NCBI GenBank assembly: GCA_032173965.1
Contig: CM063294.1
Coordinates: 2,526,452 to 2,590,451, forward strand
Length of the DNA stretch: 64,000 bases
From: Sitta carolinensis
Taxonomy: Eukaryota > Chordata > Aves > Passeriformes > Sittidae
Reading direction: 5' to 3'
A program made the position numbers and the translations under genes. The notes under the pieces are model-generated. The model made no database searches and was not told where the DNA came from. It worked only from the letters and a program-made list of their open reading frames with translations. Below are positions 18,447-30,146 of this stretch, piece after piece. The stretch's first letter is position 1. Each line of letters opens with the position of its first letter.

Positions 18447-20904
18447 CGTGCCCAGGAGAGCGGAGGGCTCCGGCTGCGAGTCCTTGGGCGCGGCGTTGGG
18501 CGGCGGCGGAGGGAAGTTGGGGCTGAACACCATGAGGTCGCTCTTGGCCGCGCCGTCGGCCACGCACAGGCTGCGGCTGTGGCGCTGCGAGTACGACCAG
18601 CTGCCCACTTCGCTGGCGCACACGAGCGTCGTGGGCCCGGGCCCCGAGAGCACGGCCGCCCGCGGCGCCCAGCGCGACGCCCCGTACAGCACCAGGGCCA
18701 GCAGGAAGAGGCTCGACACGGCGCAGATGGCCACCACCAGCCACACGTTGGTCGCCGCGCTCGCCGCCGCCGCGCCCAGCTCCGCGCCCAGCGACGACGA
18801 CGACGACGAAGACGAGGAGGCCGCGGAGGATCCCTTGGCCGCGGCCAGCGCCGCCTCGGCCGCCTCGACGAGCGACACGCTGAGCGTGGCCGTGGCCGAG
18901 CGCGCCGGCTCGCCGTGGTCGCGCACGACGATGAGCAGCGTGTGGCGAGCGCCGTCGGCCTCGTCGAGCGGCCGCGCCGTGCTCACCTCGCCGCTGTAGA
19001 GCCCCACGCGGAAGGGGCCCTTGGCCCGCGGCTCCCACAGCTCGTAGCGCAGCCACGCGTTGTAGCCCGAGTCGGCGTCCACGGCGCGGATCTTGGCCAC
19101 CACCTGCCCCGCCGGCGCCCCCCACGCCGCCCACGCCCACAGCGTGGCGCCCGAGCCCGAGCCCGAGCCCGCCCTCGGCCGCCGCCACGGCGCCCGCCTC
19201 CGGCGCCGAGCCCGCGGCCGGCAGCAGCGCCGGCGCGTTGTCGTTCTCGTCCAGCACGAAGAGCTGCACCGTGGCGTTGCCGCACAGCGGCGGCTGCCCC
19301 GCGTCCACGGCGCGCACCTCGAACTGCAGCACCTGCAGCTCCTCGTAGTCCAGCGCCTGCAGCGCCCACACGCGACCGCTCTCCGCGTCCACCGACACGT
19401 AGCTCGACGCCGAGCGCCACCCGCCGCCGCCGCCCGCGCCGCCCTCCACACCGAGTAGCTGACGCGCCCGTTGCCCGCCTCGTCCGGGTCCCGCGCCCAC
19501 AGCCGCGCCAGCTCCGCGCCCGCCGCGTTGTTCTCCCGCGCCAGCACCGTGTACACGGCCTGCGCGAACGCCGGCGCGTTGTCGTTCACGTCCGACACCG
19601 GCACCCGCAGCCCGCGCCTCGCAAGCAGCGCCGGCGCCCCGCCGTCCTCCGCACGCACCTCCACCTCGTACTCCGACACCCGCTCCCGGTCCAGCGCCTC
19701 GCGCAGCACCAGCGAGTACGAGCCCGAGAACGTCGCCTCCAGAGCGAACGGCGACGCCGGCACCACCCAGCACCGCACCAGCCCGTTCGACCCCGAGTCC
19801 CGGTCCGACACGCTCAGCACGCCCACCACCGTCCCACCGACGCGTCCTCCGGCACCGGCACCGACAGCGACGTCACCCACACCTCGGGGCGTTGTCGTTC
19901 ACATCCAGCACCTCCAGTCCACGCTGCAGTGACCCGACAGCGGAGGTGTCCCTTTATCTGTGGCTTCGATTTGCAATTCGTGTAATCGAACGTCTTCGAA
20001 GTCCAAGTACCGTCAGTCTGATCTCGCCTGTGTTAGTATCAATTGTAAAGAGTTCTTTGTTACCTATAGGAATCGAACTCACGATGCTATAAGAAAATTC
20101 CTTATTGCTTCCTTCGTCCGCATCCGTGGCGTTCACACGCATACGAGCGTCCCACAGCCGCGCTCTCCGGCAGCTGAACTTTATACACGACTGGTTGAAC
20201 TGGGGCGCATTGTCATTCGCATCCACACCGAGATCACCAGCTCCATGGTGCCCGTCAGAGACGGCCGGCCCCCGTCAGTCGCCGTCAGCACCAACCGGTG
20301 CACGGGAATCGTCTCCCGATCCAGAGATTTTGCGAGCACCAAAAATAGAGACTTCCTGTTTTTATCAGACGATTTAAATCCAGGTAAAATGTTCGCTGGG
20401 GCTGAGCGTGAAGGAAAGCTCAGCGTTCGCTCCGATATCCGCATCCGACGCGCCCTCCAGCGGGAAACGAGACCCCGGCACGGACGATTCCGCGATGCTG
20501 AGGTTTCTGCGTGCGGCGGGGAAGACGGGGGCATTGTCGTTGATGTCGGTGACCTCCAGCTCCACATGGAAGACGCGCAGCGGCCGCTCCAGCAGCACCT
20601 CCAGGCGCAGCGCGCACGGCGCGCTCTTGCCGCACAGCTCCTCCCGGTCGAGCCGCGAGCTCAGCAGCAGCGCGCCGCTCGCCCCGCTCACCTCCACGCT
20701 CGCCCGCCGGCCCTGCGCCACCAGCCGCAGCCGCCGCGCCTCCGCCTCGCCCGCCTCCAGGCCCAGGTCCTGCGCCAGACGGCCCACCACCGTGCCGGCC
20801 TTGCCTTCCTCCGCCACCGAGTACCGCACCTGCCCGCCCGACAGCGCCCAGGCCGCCTGCAGCACCAGCACCCGCAGCACCGCCGCACCACAACGCTCGC
20901 CCAT
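18447..20904 (-). CDS. PCDHA: Protocadherin alpha variable exon, unit 3 (many small indels)
   Basis: Near-twin of unit 4 in every domain, including the diversified EC2/EC3 part. The ATG is at 20904-20902 and the donor GTCAGT starts at 18446. About ten single-base indels relative to unit 4 break the frame, mainly at 19840-20480 (for example AAGTACCG for AAAGTACCCG, ATCCACACC for ATCCAGCACC) with two more near 19173 and 19444. The cadherin motifs, transmembrane helix and KSDLMVFSP tail are all present in pieces. As it stands it could not encode a full protein. It is either a pseudogene or a low-quality consensus; the second is favoured because single-base losses cluster and spare the protein pattern. 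Confidence 0.72.
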
Positions 20905-22125
20905 CGCCGCCGCCGCTGTGCCTGTGGCTGCCGGCCCCGCCACGGGCCCCGCACGGCTCCCGCCGCCGCCCGCACGCACCGCCTGTGCTGGCCGGCCCGC
21001 GCCGCCCCCCCGCGCTCACAGCCGGGCTCTCCGCCGCACCGGGGCGGAGCCGCACACACGCCCTGCCTGAGCCTGCAGCGACACCGTGCGCTGCTCCGCC
21101 GCCGAGCACGCGCCGCCTTGCCAACTCGCCACGGGTAGGTGTTCTCCTCGGTCTTCTGCTTCTTCTCCTCATTTTTCCCTTGTCTCTTCCTCTTTCTTGG
21201 CAAGTCATCCTTCATTTCTTCTTGCTCTCGCTTCGCTGCCTTTGTCATTTTTCATGCTTCCTGCATTTCCTTACTTTAGTCATGTACCGTTTCTCTTTCC
21301 TTTTTCTTCTTTGTACTCTTTTCTCTTTCTTCCTTGTATTCTTTTTCATCCTTGCTATGTCGCTCTCCATTCCTTCCTCTCCTTTTCCATCTCCTTCCAC
21401 CCTCTCGTATTCTTTAGCCGCTCTGCAAGGTCCTCACTTTTCTCTGGCGCCGCGGAGCTCAGCAAATGCGGCACCATCCGCGCTAATTACGGGCGATCAT
21501 TGCTGGAGAGCTGCGCTGCTCTAACCGAGGCTCTTAGGAACCACCTCCGCTCGGTGTCTACAGATAAGGTCGCTCTTCAGCTCTTTTATCGGTGTTTTAT
21601 ATTTCCATTCTGTCCTTCATTTCATATGTTCATTCTGCCTTTAGTTTTATTTTCATGTGTTCAATATTTTATTTCTTAGTATAATTATTATGACTATTAC
21701 AATTTAAATTATTAGTAGTAGCAGTAGTATTTTCCTTCTGCTACTTCTGCTTTTCCTTTCCATTTACCCTCTTTGCCTTCTCTTTCCTTTTGATTTCTCT
21801 ATGTCTGTTCGTTCCTGCTTTACACTGTCCTCGTCTTTTCCCCCTCCTCATCAGTTTCCATCTTCTCTCTTCTATATTTTTTTTTCCCTTCATTAAATTA
21901 TTTTCCAAATCCTCACAATGAAGTTTGGGAATATCTTTCTTCTTCTTTTACCCAACTCCTTCATGGACATCCTCGGTTTGGGGAGATTTTTAATGTCCTG
22001 TCTGCATTCCTCCTCCTTTGTCTCTTGCCGCCTTCTCCTCCTTTCTTGCCGTTGTCTCCCCTGCATTCTACTTCCATACTTGTATCTTATGTACATTCTT
22101 TCCTTCAACAAAATATTTTAAAATA
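20905..22125 (-). other. Unit 3 GC-rich leader and purine-rich flank
   Basis: After the shared leader the sequence switches at CGCGCCGCCTTGCCAACTCG (about 21110) to a second upstream family, also found in units 5, 6 and 7. The pyrimidine-rich plus strand extends further than in units 1 and 2, with a small TAG/TAT-rich stretch near 21677-21733. Confidence 0.65.
21421..21566 (-). promoter_or_regulatory. Candidate protocadherin promoter element, unit 3
   Basis: Island about 520 bp before the ATG: GGCGCCGCGGAGCTCAGC, CCGCGCTAATTACGGG, GCTGCTCTAACCGAGG and CTCTTAGGAACC on the plus strand. Virtually identical in units 5, 6 and 7. Confidence 0.55.
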
Positions 22126-25100
22126 CCTTCAGCACCCTGTCACCAGCCACGGACATGCCCTTGGGGCCAGAGTCCCGTTTCTCTTCCCCACACCTCCTAC
22201 CCAGGTGCAGAGGGAGCAGCCGACTGCTGTCCATGCCCCTGCAATTCCCCTCCTCCAGGAAAAAGGACACAGAGCCTTCAGCCTCCAGTGTTCTCAAGGA
22301 CCCGGCAAGAGCACAGCAAGGCAGTCAGAGGGCAAAGCACAGCTCTGCCACATCCAACAGCCCCACCACTCTGACAGAGAGGCGGAAGCCACAATTATTG
22401 GGACATCTGTGCAGAGAGGCCTGAAAGAGTTCACACAAATCAGGGAATTTTCTCATGCCCAAACTCAACCCTATCACAGCCCAGCATGACAAGCCTCCCT
22501 AAAGACTCAAAACTGCACTGGGCAACCACAGCTCCTGAGGACTCCTCGTGTACCTCAATCCCTCCTGGCTCACTTCCCACTTGTATGTTCCAGGGTCTCC
22601 CCTTCCTTTCTGGCAGGCACTCGCTGCCCACACAACACGCCAAGAACCATTGGGATCTACGAGGCCCCACGGAAAATCTCTCACTCACCTCAGCATGAGG
22701 CACCTGCCACACAGTCCAAGGAAAGCCATGAGGGTAACACCACAACAATGTCACTGACAACACTCCTTTCACCTCCCACACATCTCTTCAGTGAATGAAT
22801 TCTGGTCCTCCTCCATTCCCCCTTGCTGTCACCCACCCAGGCTGTGCCTGCAAGCATCAGAAAAGGAAGGAGAGCAGGTTGCAGCTGCTTTCTTGGCCCA
22901 ATGGGCTGAAATTCTGCAGATTCAACAAAAAGATGCCACAGCTGAACAGGAACTAATGTACCAATCTCAAGAATAAGCACACTGAGAGCACGACTTACCT
23001 CTTCAGAAATGGTCCCTTCTTCAGAAAAGAATATTATCAGGTGAGAGGTTAATTTTAAAAGATATTTACCTTAAAATTTTCAGTGTTTCTGGAGAAGCTG
23101 GACAGAAAAAAATCACCTATGTTCCACAAAAAACTGTACAGTGTGCAGTGCCCATTCTGCACTTCCCTCACTGGGGAAGAAGCTTACAGATTTCTGTAAG
23201 CTACAGAAAGTCTCTCAACATAAACCTTAGAAGAGATGAATCCCCCACACTGATGGGAAATGCCCTAAAGATCTGCTACATTGCCAGTGAGAGACAGGAC
23301 AGAAAACACAACAACAAACAAACCAGGCAAAATAAGAGCAGGGGCAGTTTGATAGAGAAGAGAATTAAAATCCCCGTCCCATTGTGCTGTATTGAAATGC
23401 AAGTTTTGGCAACATCTTGAGTACCAAGACCCATCTAGCAGATCAGAGAGGTAATGAGGGAAAGATTCAGAGAAGACTCGGCAGCATGATACAAATTTCA
23501 AAGCCAACAACATGCCACACCAAACCCAAGGAATTAAAGGCACACAGGGCAGATGTCTTCACTAAGAGCAGTACCAGAAAGAACAGCAGTGCCCTAAGAG
23601 ATGCAGAACTTCTGGGTGTCCTGAGAGGCTCCCAGAGGAGCAGCTCTGTGTGCTGGGACACTTCCTGCAATACTCTACTGAAATCATTTATCTTGCACCC
23701 TGGCAACTGGGATCCCACAGCTAAGCAGACAGTCTGCATCTGCTCTCCAGTCACCTCACCACACCCTCACCTTCCTGCATGCCTGGCACAAAGAATATAA
23801 CACAGTGCTGCAAATAGATTCTGTGACTCTCTGACTTTTCCCTCATCTCAGGATGTTTCGTGAGTTTTCAGGATTTTCCAGTACAGACCGAGTTCTTAGA
23901 GGTTCTACAGTCAGCGTCATGAACAGAACTGATCCCAGTCACCATAAATCTTCTTGAAGAAAATCACACCAAAGCTGAACCACAAATCCAGTCAGAATGT
24001 CAGCTGGGAGGAGCAATCCAGGAATAGAAAAGCAGAGCTGTGCTGCTCTGTAGGTGTGGAGCTTTGGGGTGCACATCCAGACACCAGAATGAGCCGTGTG
24101 TGATAGCAGCACACACCATCTCTACCCACACTGAGCGTGCAGGAGCACAGCACGGGGCACAAGAGCACAAGGAGATGACACCCGCCCCTCAACGGCCCTT
24201 AAATAGCATGGCTGAAGAGAAGCACAGACCCACCATGGCCAGAGCTCTGGAAGCTCCTAGAAACACCCTACAGTACACATGGACAGCAGTTTGTAGTGCC
24301 ACCCTCCCACAACAACACTCCCAGGACAGCAGCAAAATCCTTCATGAGTCTGCACGTTCCCAACTCTTATCCAACACATTCCACATGGCAGGCCAGAGGC
24401 AGCACGAGGGATTGTCTCTGATGGGAGATATCCATAACCTCAAAGGACTCTGTGGCCAGGTCAGTACCATACATCATCTCAAGATGCACAAGGTCTGCAA
24501 CACCACACCCCTGGAACTCGGGAAACGATCCTGGGCAGGAACACTCCGGGCCCATCCTGCCTCCTGATTTTCTCTGAGCATCCTCCATTCCCTACTCTGT
24601 AACAGCTCTTCTCCAAAAGACGATACAATTCCCATTCCTCTCCTCCAATGGTATCACCCATTGTCACAAATGATCTCGGGTTCCCTCAGAGGAGGCTTCC
24701 CAGTGCTCAAGGTCACCTTCCACACCAGCACACAGCCAGCACCCACTCAGTGTCACTGCCACATTCACCTCTGGGACAAGGCACCATTGCCTGTCCCACC
24801 CCAGCAGTCAATCAGACTTCTGCTGAGCCTTCCCAGCAAGGAGAGCACTGAGAAATCCACACAGATGGCATCACATGCATGCTCTGGCAGACTCTGCAGG
24901 TGCATCCCGAGCTCTGCTTGGGAGACCTCAGACCAATATTTACTGAAGGAGTCGTGTTGGACAGCTCCAATGGCAATGGACACTGATGTCATGGTGAGGG
25001 AGATCAGTGCATTCACTGATGAACACACCAATACAGGGGGTATCTACCGTGTAGAAGAAATTGGTTGTAGGGGTTTACGTTGTCATTTCTATTTAGAAGA

Positions 25101-25824
25101 GGATTTACAGGGAGACTGCAAAGGTGTTTCAAATTTAAATATTGAAAAAGCACATCAAAAAGAGGTCAATGTCTATCAAGCCACCTGTTCATCCAGGAAT
25201 ACAAGTTAACAACAACAGCAAACTAAAACTGGGAGGGAAACAAAACATGAAAATGCAACAAAACCCCCCCAGTTATCATAATGGCATGAAGACAGAAGTT
25301 CAAATGGACACCTTGCCTTTCATCTCTGGTAGAGGACTAATGACAGAAGATGAGGACAGAGAGTAAACCTCAAGTGATACCAGCACGGTCAGCACCCAGC
25401 AAAGGCAATGAGGAGATACAGAGCGCCTGGCAGACTGTCACCACCACAGCCTGTCCTGCACACCTACAGCAAGCTCGGGTGGAAACCTACACAACCAGCA
25501 AGCAGCAGCGTTGCCCCCCCACTGAAAGAGCGAGGTTTCACCTGTCACAGGACAGCTCTCATCTCAATCGCCAGACATTTAATTCTGTGAGCCAACAATT
25601 CATATGCCAAGCTGCAAATCTCAGGTGCGTCCCCCAAGGGATTACCGCAACACCCTTACCCTGCAAGGAGCTGAAAGAAACCTGCAGATAACACACTTAA
25701 ACACCCATCGCCCTCAGGCTGGGAGGGCGGAGCCCGGGCTAAGAGCAGAACGAGGTTAGGGAACGAGAGAAACCAGACAAAGGGGGAGAGAACGAGTACA
25801 GGCGAGCAAAGCATTGCCACTGAC
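22126..25824. other. Intergenic block between units 3 and 4
   Basis: Noncoding; homologous to the blocks of units 5-7. It lacks the roughly 650-bp insertion that those carry: GGGTAACACCACAA runs straight into CAATGTCACTGAC at about 22731-22756. No gene is seen. Confidence 0.7.
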
Positions 25825-28292
25825 CGTGCCGAGGAGAGCGGAGGGCTCCGGCTGCGAGTCCTTGGGCGCGGCGTTGGGCGGCGGCGGAGGGAAGTTGGGG
25901 CTGAACACCATGAGGTCGCTCTTGGCCGCGCCGTCGGCCACGCACAGGCTGCGGCTGTGGCGCTGCGAGTACGACCAGCTGCCCACTTCGCTGGCGCACA
26001 CGAGCGTCGTGGGCCCGGGCCCCGAGAGCACGGCCGCCCGCGGCGCCCAGCGCGACGCCCCGTACAGCACCAGGGCCAGCAGGAAGAGGCTCGACACGGC
26101 GCAGATGGCCACCACCAGCCACACGTTGGTCGCCGCGCTCGCCGCCGCCGCGCCCAGCTCCGCGCCCAGCGACGACGACGACGACGAAGACGAGGAGGCC
26201 GCGGAGGATCCCTTGGCCGCGGCCAGCGCCGCCTCGGCCGCCTCGACGAGCGACACGCTGAGCGTGGCCGTAGCCGAGCGCGCCGGCTCGCCGTGGTCGC
26301 GCACGACGATGAGCAGCGTGTGGCGAGCGCCGTCGGCCTCGTCGAGCGGCCGCGCCGTGCTCACCTCGCCGCTGTAGAGCCCCACGCGGAAGGGGCCCTT
26401 GGCCCGCGGCTCCCACAGCTCGTAGCGCAGCCACGCGTTGTAGCCCGAGTCGGCGTCCACGGCGCGGATCTTGGCCACCACCTGCCCCGCCGGCGCCCCC
26501 CACGCCGCCCACGCCCACAGCGTGGCGCCCGAGCCCGAGCCCGAGCCCGCCTCGGCCGCCGCCACGGCGCCCGCCTCCGGCGCCGAGCCCGCGGCCGGCA
26601 GCAGCGCCGGCGCGTTGTCGTTCTCGTCCAGCACGAAGAGCTGCACCGTGGCGTTGCCGCACAGCGGCGGCTGCCCCGCGTCCACGGCGCGCACCTCGAA
26701 CTGCAGCACCTGCAGCTCCTCGTAGTCCAGCGCCTGCAGCGCCCACACGCGACCGCTCTCCGCGTCCACCGACACGTAGCTCGACGCCGAGCGCCACCCG
26801 CCGCCGCCGCCCGCGCCGCCCTCCCACACCGAGTAGCTGACGCGCCCGTTGCCCGCCTCGTCCGGGTCCCGCGCCCACAGCCGCGCCAGCTCCGCGCCCG
26901 CCGCGTTGTTCTCCCGCGCCAGCACCGTGTACACGGCCTGCGCGAACGCCGGCGCGTTGTCGTTCACGTCCGACACCGGCACCCGCAGCCCGCGCCTCGC
27001 AAGCAGCGCCGGCGCCCCGCCGTCCTCCGCACGCACCTCCACCTCGTACTCCGACACCCGCTCCCGGTCCAGCGCCTCGCGCAGCACCAGCGAGTACGAG
27101 CCCGAGAACGTCGCCTCCAGAGCGAACGGCGACGCCGGCACCACCCAGCACCGCACCAGCCCGTTCGACCCCGAGTCCCGGTCCGACACGCTCAGCACGC
27201 CCACCACCGTCCCCACCGACGCGTCCTCCGGCACCGGCACCGACAGCGACGTCACCCACACCTCGGGAGCGTTGTCGTTCACATCCAGCACCTCCAGCTC
27301 CACGCTGCAGTGACCCGACAGCGGAGGTGTCCCTTTATCTGTGGCTTCGATTTGCAATTCGTGTAATCGAACGTCTTCGAAGTCCAAAGTACCCGTCAGT
27401 CTGATCTCGCCTGTGTTAGTATCAATTGTAAAGAGTTCTTTGTTACCTATAGGAATCGAACTCACGATGCTATAAGAAAATTCCTTATTGCTTCCTTCGT
27501 CCGCATCCGTGGCGTTCACACGCACTACGAGCGTCCCACAGCCGCGCTCTCCGGCAGCTGAACTTTATACACAGACTGGTTGAACTGGGGCGCATTGTCA
27601 TTCGCATCCAGCACCGAGATCACCAGCTCCATGGTGCCCGTCAGAGACGGCCGGCCCCCGTCAGTCGCCGTCAGCACCAACCGGTGCACGGGAATCGTCT
27701 CCCGATCCAGAGATTTTGCGAGCACCAAAAATAGAGACTTCCTGTTTTTATCAGACGATTTAACATCCAGGGTAAAATGTTCGCTGGGGCTGAGCGTGAA
27801 GGAAAGCTCAGCGTTCGCTCCGATATCCGCATCCGACGCGCCCTCCAGCGGGAAACGAGACCCCGGCACAGACGATTCCGCGATGCTGAGGTTTCTGCGT
27901 GCGGCGGGGAAGACGGGGGCATTGTCGTTGATGTCGGTGACCTCCAGCTCCACATGGAAGACGCGCAGCGGCCGCTCCAGCAGCACCTCCAGGCGCAGCG
28001 CGCACGGCGCGCTCTTGCCGCACAGCTCCTCCCGGTCGAGCCGCGAGCTCAGCAGCAGCGCGCCGCTCGCCCCGCTCACCTCCACGCTCGCCCGCCGGCC
28101 CTGCGCCACCAGCCGCAGCCGCCGCGCCTCCGCCTCGCCCGCCTCCAGGCCCAGGTCCTGCGCCAGACGGCCCACCACCGTGCCGGCCTTGCCTTCCTCC
28201 GCCACCGAGTACCGCACCTGCCCGCCCGACAGCGCCCAGGCCGCCTGCAGCACCAGCACCCGCAGCACCGCCGCACCACAACGCTCGCCCAT
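25825..28292 (-). CDS. PCDHA: Protocadherin alpha variable exon, unit 4 (one 1-bp deletion)
   Basis: Signal peptide, six cadherin repeats, transmembrane helix and alpha-type tail. The ATG is at 28292-28290 and the donor GTCAGT starts at 25824. Distinctive EC2/EC3 residues include [38 protein letters not shown] and [12 protein letters not shown]. The only lesion is one missing base in a run of C on the plus strand at about 27535-27537, early in EC3. With it the exon would be 823 codons. A single homopolymer loss in an otherwise perfect exon makes a functional gene with a consensus error likely. Confidence 0.88.
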
Positions 28293-29390
28293 CGCCGCCG
28301 CCGCTGTGCCTGTGGCTGCCGGCCCCGCCACGGGCCCCGCACGGCTCCCGCCGCCGCCCGCACGCACCGCCTGTGCTGGCCGGCCCGCGCCGCCCCCCCG
28401 CGCTCACAGCCGGGCTCTCCGCCGCACCGGGGCGGAGCCGCACACACGCCCTGCCTGAGCCTGCAGCGACACCGTGCGCTGCTCCGCCGCCGAGCACGCT
28501 CACACACACACACCGCGCCGCCGAGCCGCCCATCGCCCTCTCCTCTCTCGTGTCTTGCTCCTCTTCTCGTGTTTTCTTCAAGGTTTTCTTTGGGGTTTTT
28601 TCATCTCTTGTTTGTTTGCAGATATACCTTTCCTTCCTCCGTCTTCTTTTTCTTTCAGTTTCCTTTCTTTTAACTGTTTTGCATCGTATCTCTGTTTTTT
28701 CATTTCCTTTTATTTTATCTCCGTTTTTTATAATATCTTTCGTCCTTGCCTTTCCTTTTCTCTTCGCCCTTTTACCTTTCTGTTCCTTATATTTCACGAC
28801 CGTTGCCTTCTGTTTTCATCATTCTCTTTTACCCGCATCCAGTTCTCCACTCTCCCGAGGTGCTGCCGTGCAATCCCTGCAGCAGGACACGGGCCATCAG
28901 CGCCGGCGGTGCTCTAACCACGGCAAAGGCTCTTAGGGAACTACCTCATTCTTCATCTACAGGTACAGTCCGTGCATGCTGTTCAGCTCCTTTTCTTTTT
29001 TTCTTTCTTTGTAATCTTCGGTCCTTTCTTCATTACATCCTTCTGTCATTAATTTCTAGCATGTTTCTACCTTGTTTCTTTCCCTTCTTCAATTTCGTTC
29101 TTTCTGTCCATTCTGCCCTCCTCCCTTCCTGTGTAAAATGTCAGTGACACGCTGGTGATCTCTTTTCCAGTTTCTCCCTTTCTCACTCTTTGTTCAGTCT
29201 ATTGCTTTTTTTTATTCTTTGCTTCTTTTCCTTGACTGCATTGCTTCTTCCTTCTCTTCCTTATTCTGTTCTTTCTTCTCCTCTTCCTTGTTTTGTCCCT
29301 TCTCTGCTTCTATCTTTGCCTTTCCTTTGTTTTCTTATGCAACTTGTTTTCTACACGATTGTATCACCTTCACCAAGGAGCACGGAATGA
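28293..29390 (-). other. Unit 4 GC-rich leader and purine-rich flank
   Basis: Near-copy of the unit 1 flank, including a CA run at about 28500-28513. The pyrimidine-rich stretch differs from unit 1 by several short length changes, while the GC-rich leader does not. Confidence 0.65.
28848..28963 (-). promoter_or_regulatory. Candidate protocadherin promoter element, unit 4
   Basis: About 560 bp before the ATG. Almost identical to unit 1 (CATCAGCGCCGGCGGTGC, TCTAACCACGGC), with CTCTTAGGGAAC where unit 1 has CTGTTAGGGAAC. Confidence 0.55.
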
Positions 29391-30081
29391 AAGCAAGAGC
29401 TCTCATTCCTCTTCCCCACCATCCTCCCTCTGTCCAGAAGAGGAACAACTGTCCTGCTTTCCAGTCTGTTCCAGACAGACCGAGGGCTCCTTCACCTCCC
29501 CTTCAGCAAAAAGACCACCCTCTTAGCCCCTTTCCTCTCAAGGAAGAGAATTCAGCACACTCTGAAATACAAGCCCAAGACCCAGACACTTCCATATCTG
29601 TGCAAAAAGATCCCAAAAATCCAAATCAACCCAGGACATTCTTCCAGTCGGGAACTTACAGCCATTGGAGCACAGTACACCAATCCGCCACGAGGGCTGA
29701 GAAAGCAGGGGAACACCACAGCTCCTGAATGCTCTCAGTATCTCAATGAAGATCCATTTTTCTGGCCTCATTTATCACATCCATGGTGAAAGCCAAGCTC
29801 TTCCTCTCCTTCCAGGCTGACATGCTCTGCCAGAACAACACAACACCATATCCAGGGGCATTAGTCCCAATGGAATCTCTATCACGTGGCAGCTCGCTGC
29901 ACCCTGCAAAAGCTGCACAGTAACACCGTGGTGTTTTCCTGGAGAATATCCCCTCAGCTCCCAACACATCCACTCTGAAAACCATGTAAGGGTCCCCCCT
30001 CCATCCGTGCTTGCTGTCACTAATTCACACTGTGCCTGCAAGCAGGTGGAACAGAATAAGCAGTGGTGCTTTGCTGCTCCA

Positions 30082-30146
30082 ATCATAGAATATCTCAAAT
30101 AGCAAGGGACCCGTAAGGATCAACAAGCCTAACTCTCAATCCAGGC
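30082..30146 (-). mobile_element. CR1-like fragment (duplicate copy)
   Basis: Same remnant as at 2336-2400, with AATATCTCAAATAGCAAGGG in place of AATATCTCATATAGCATGGG. It was carried here by block duplication, not by a second insertion. Confidence 0.5.
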
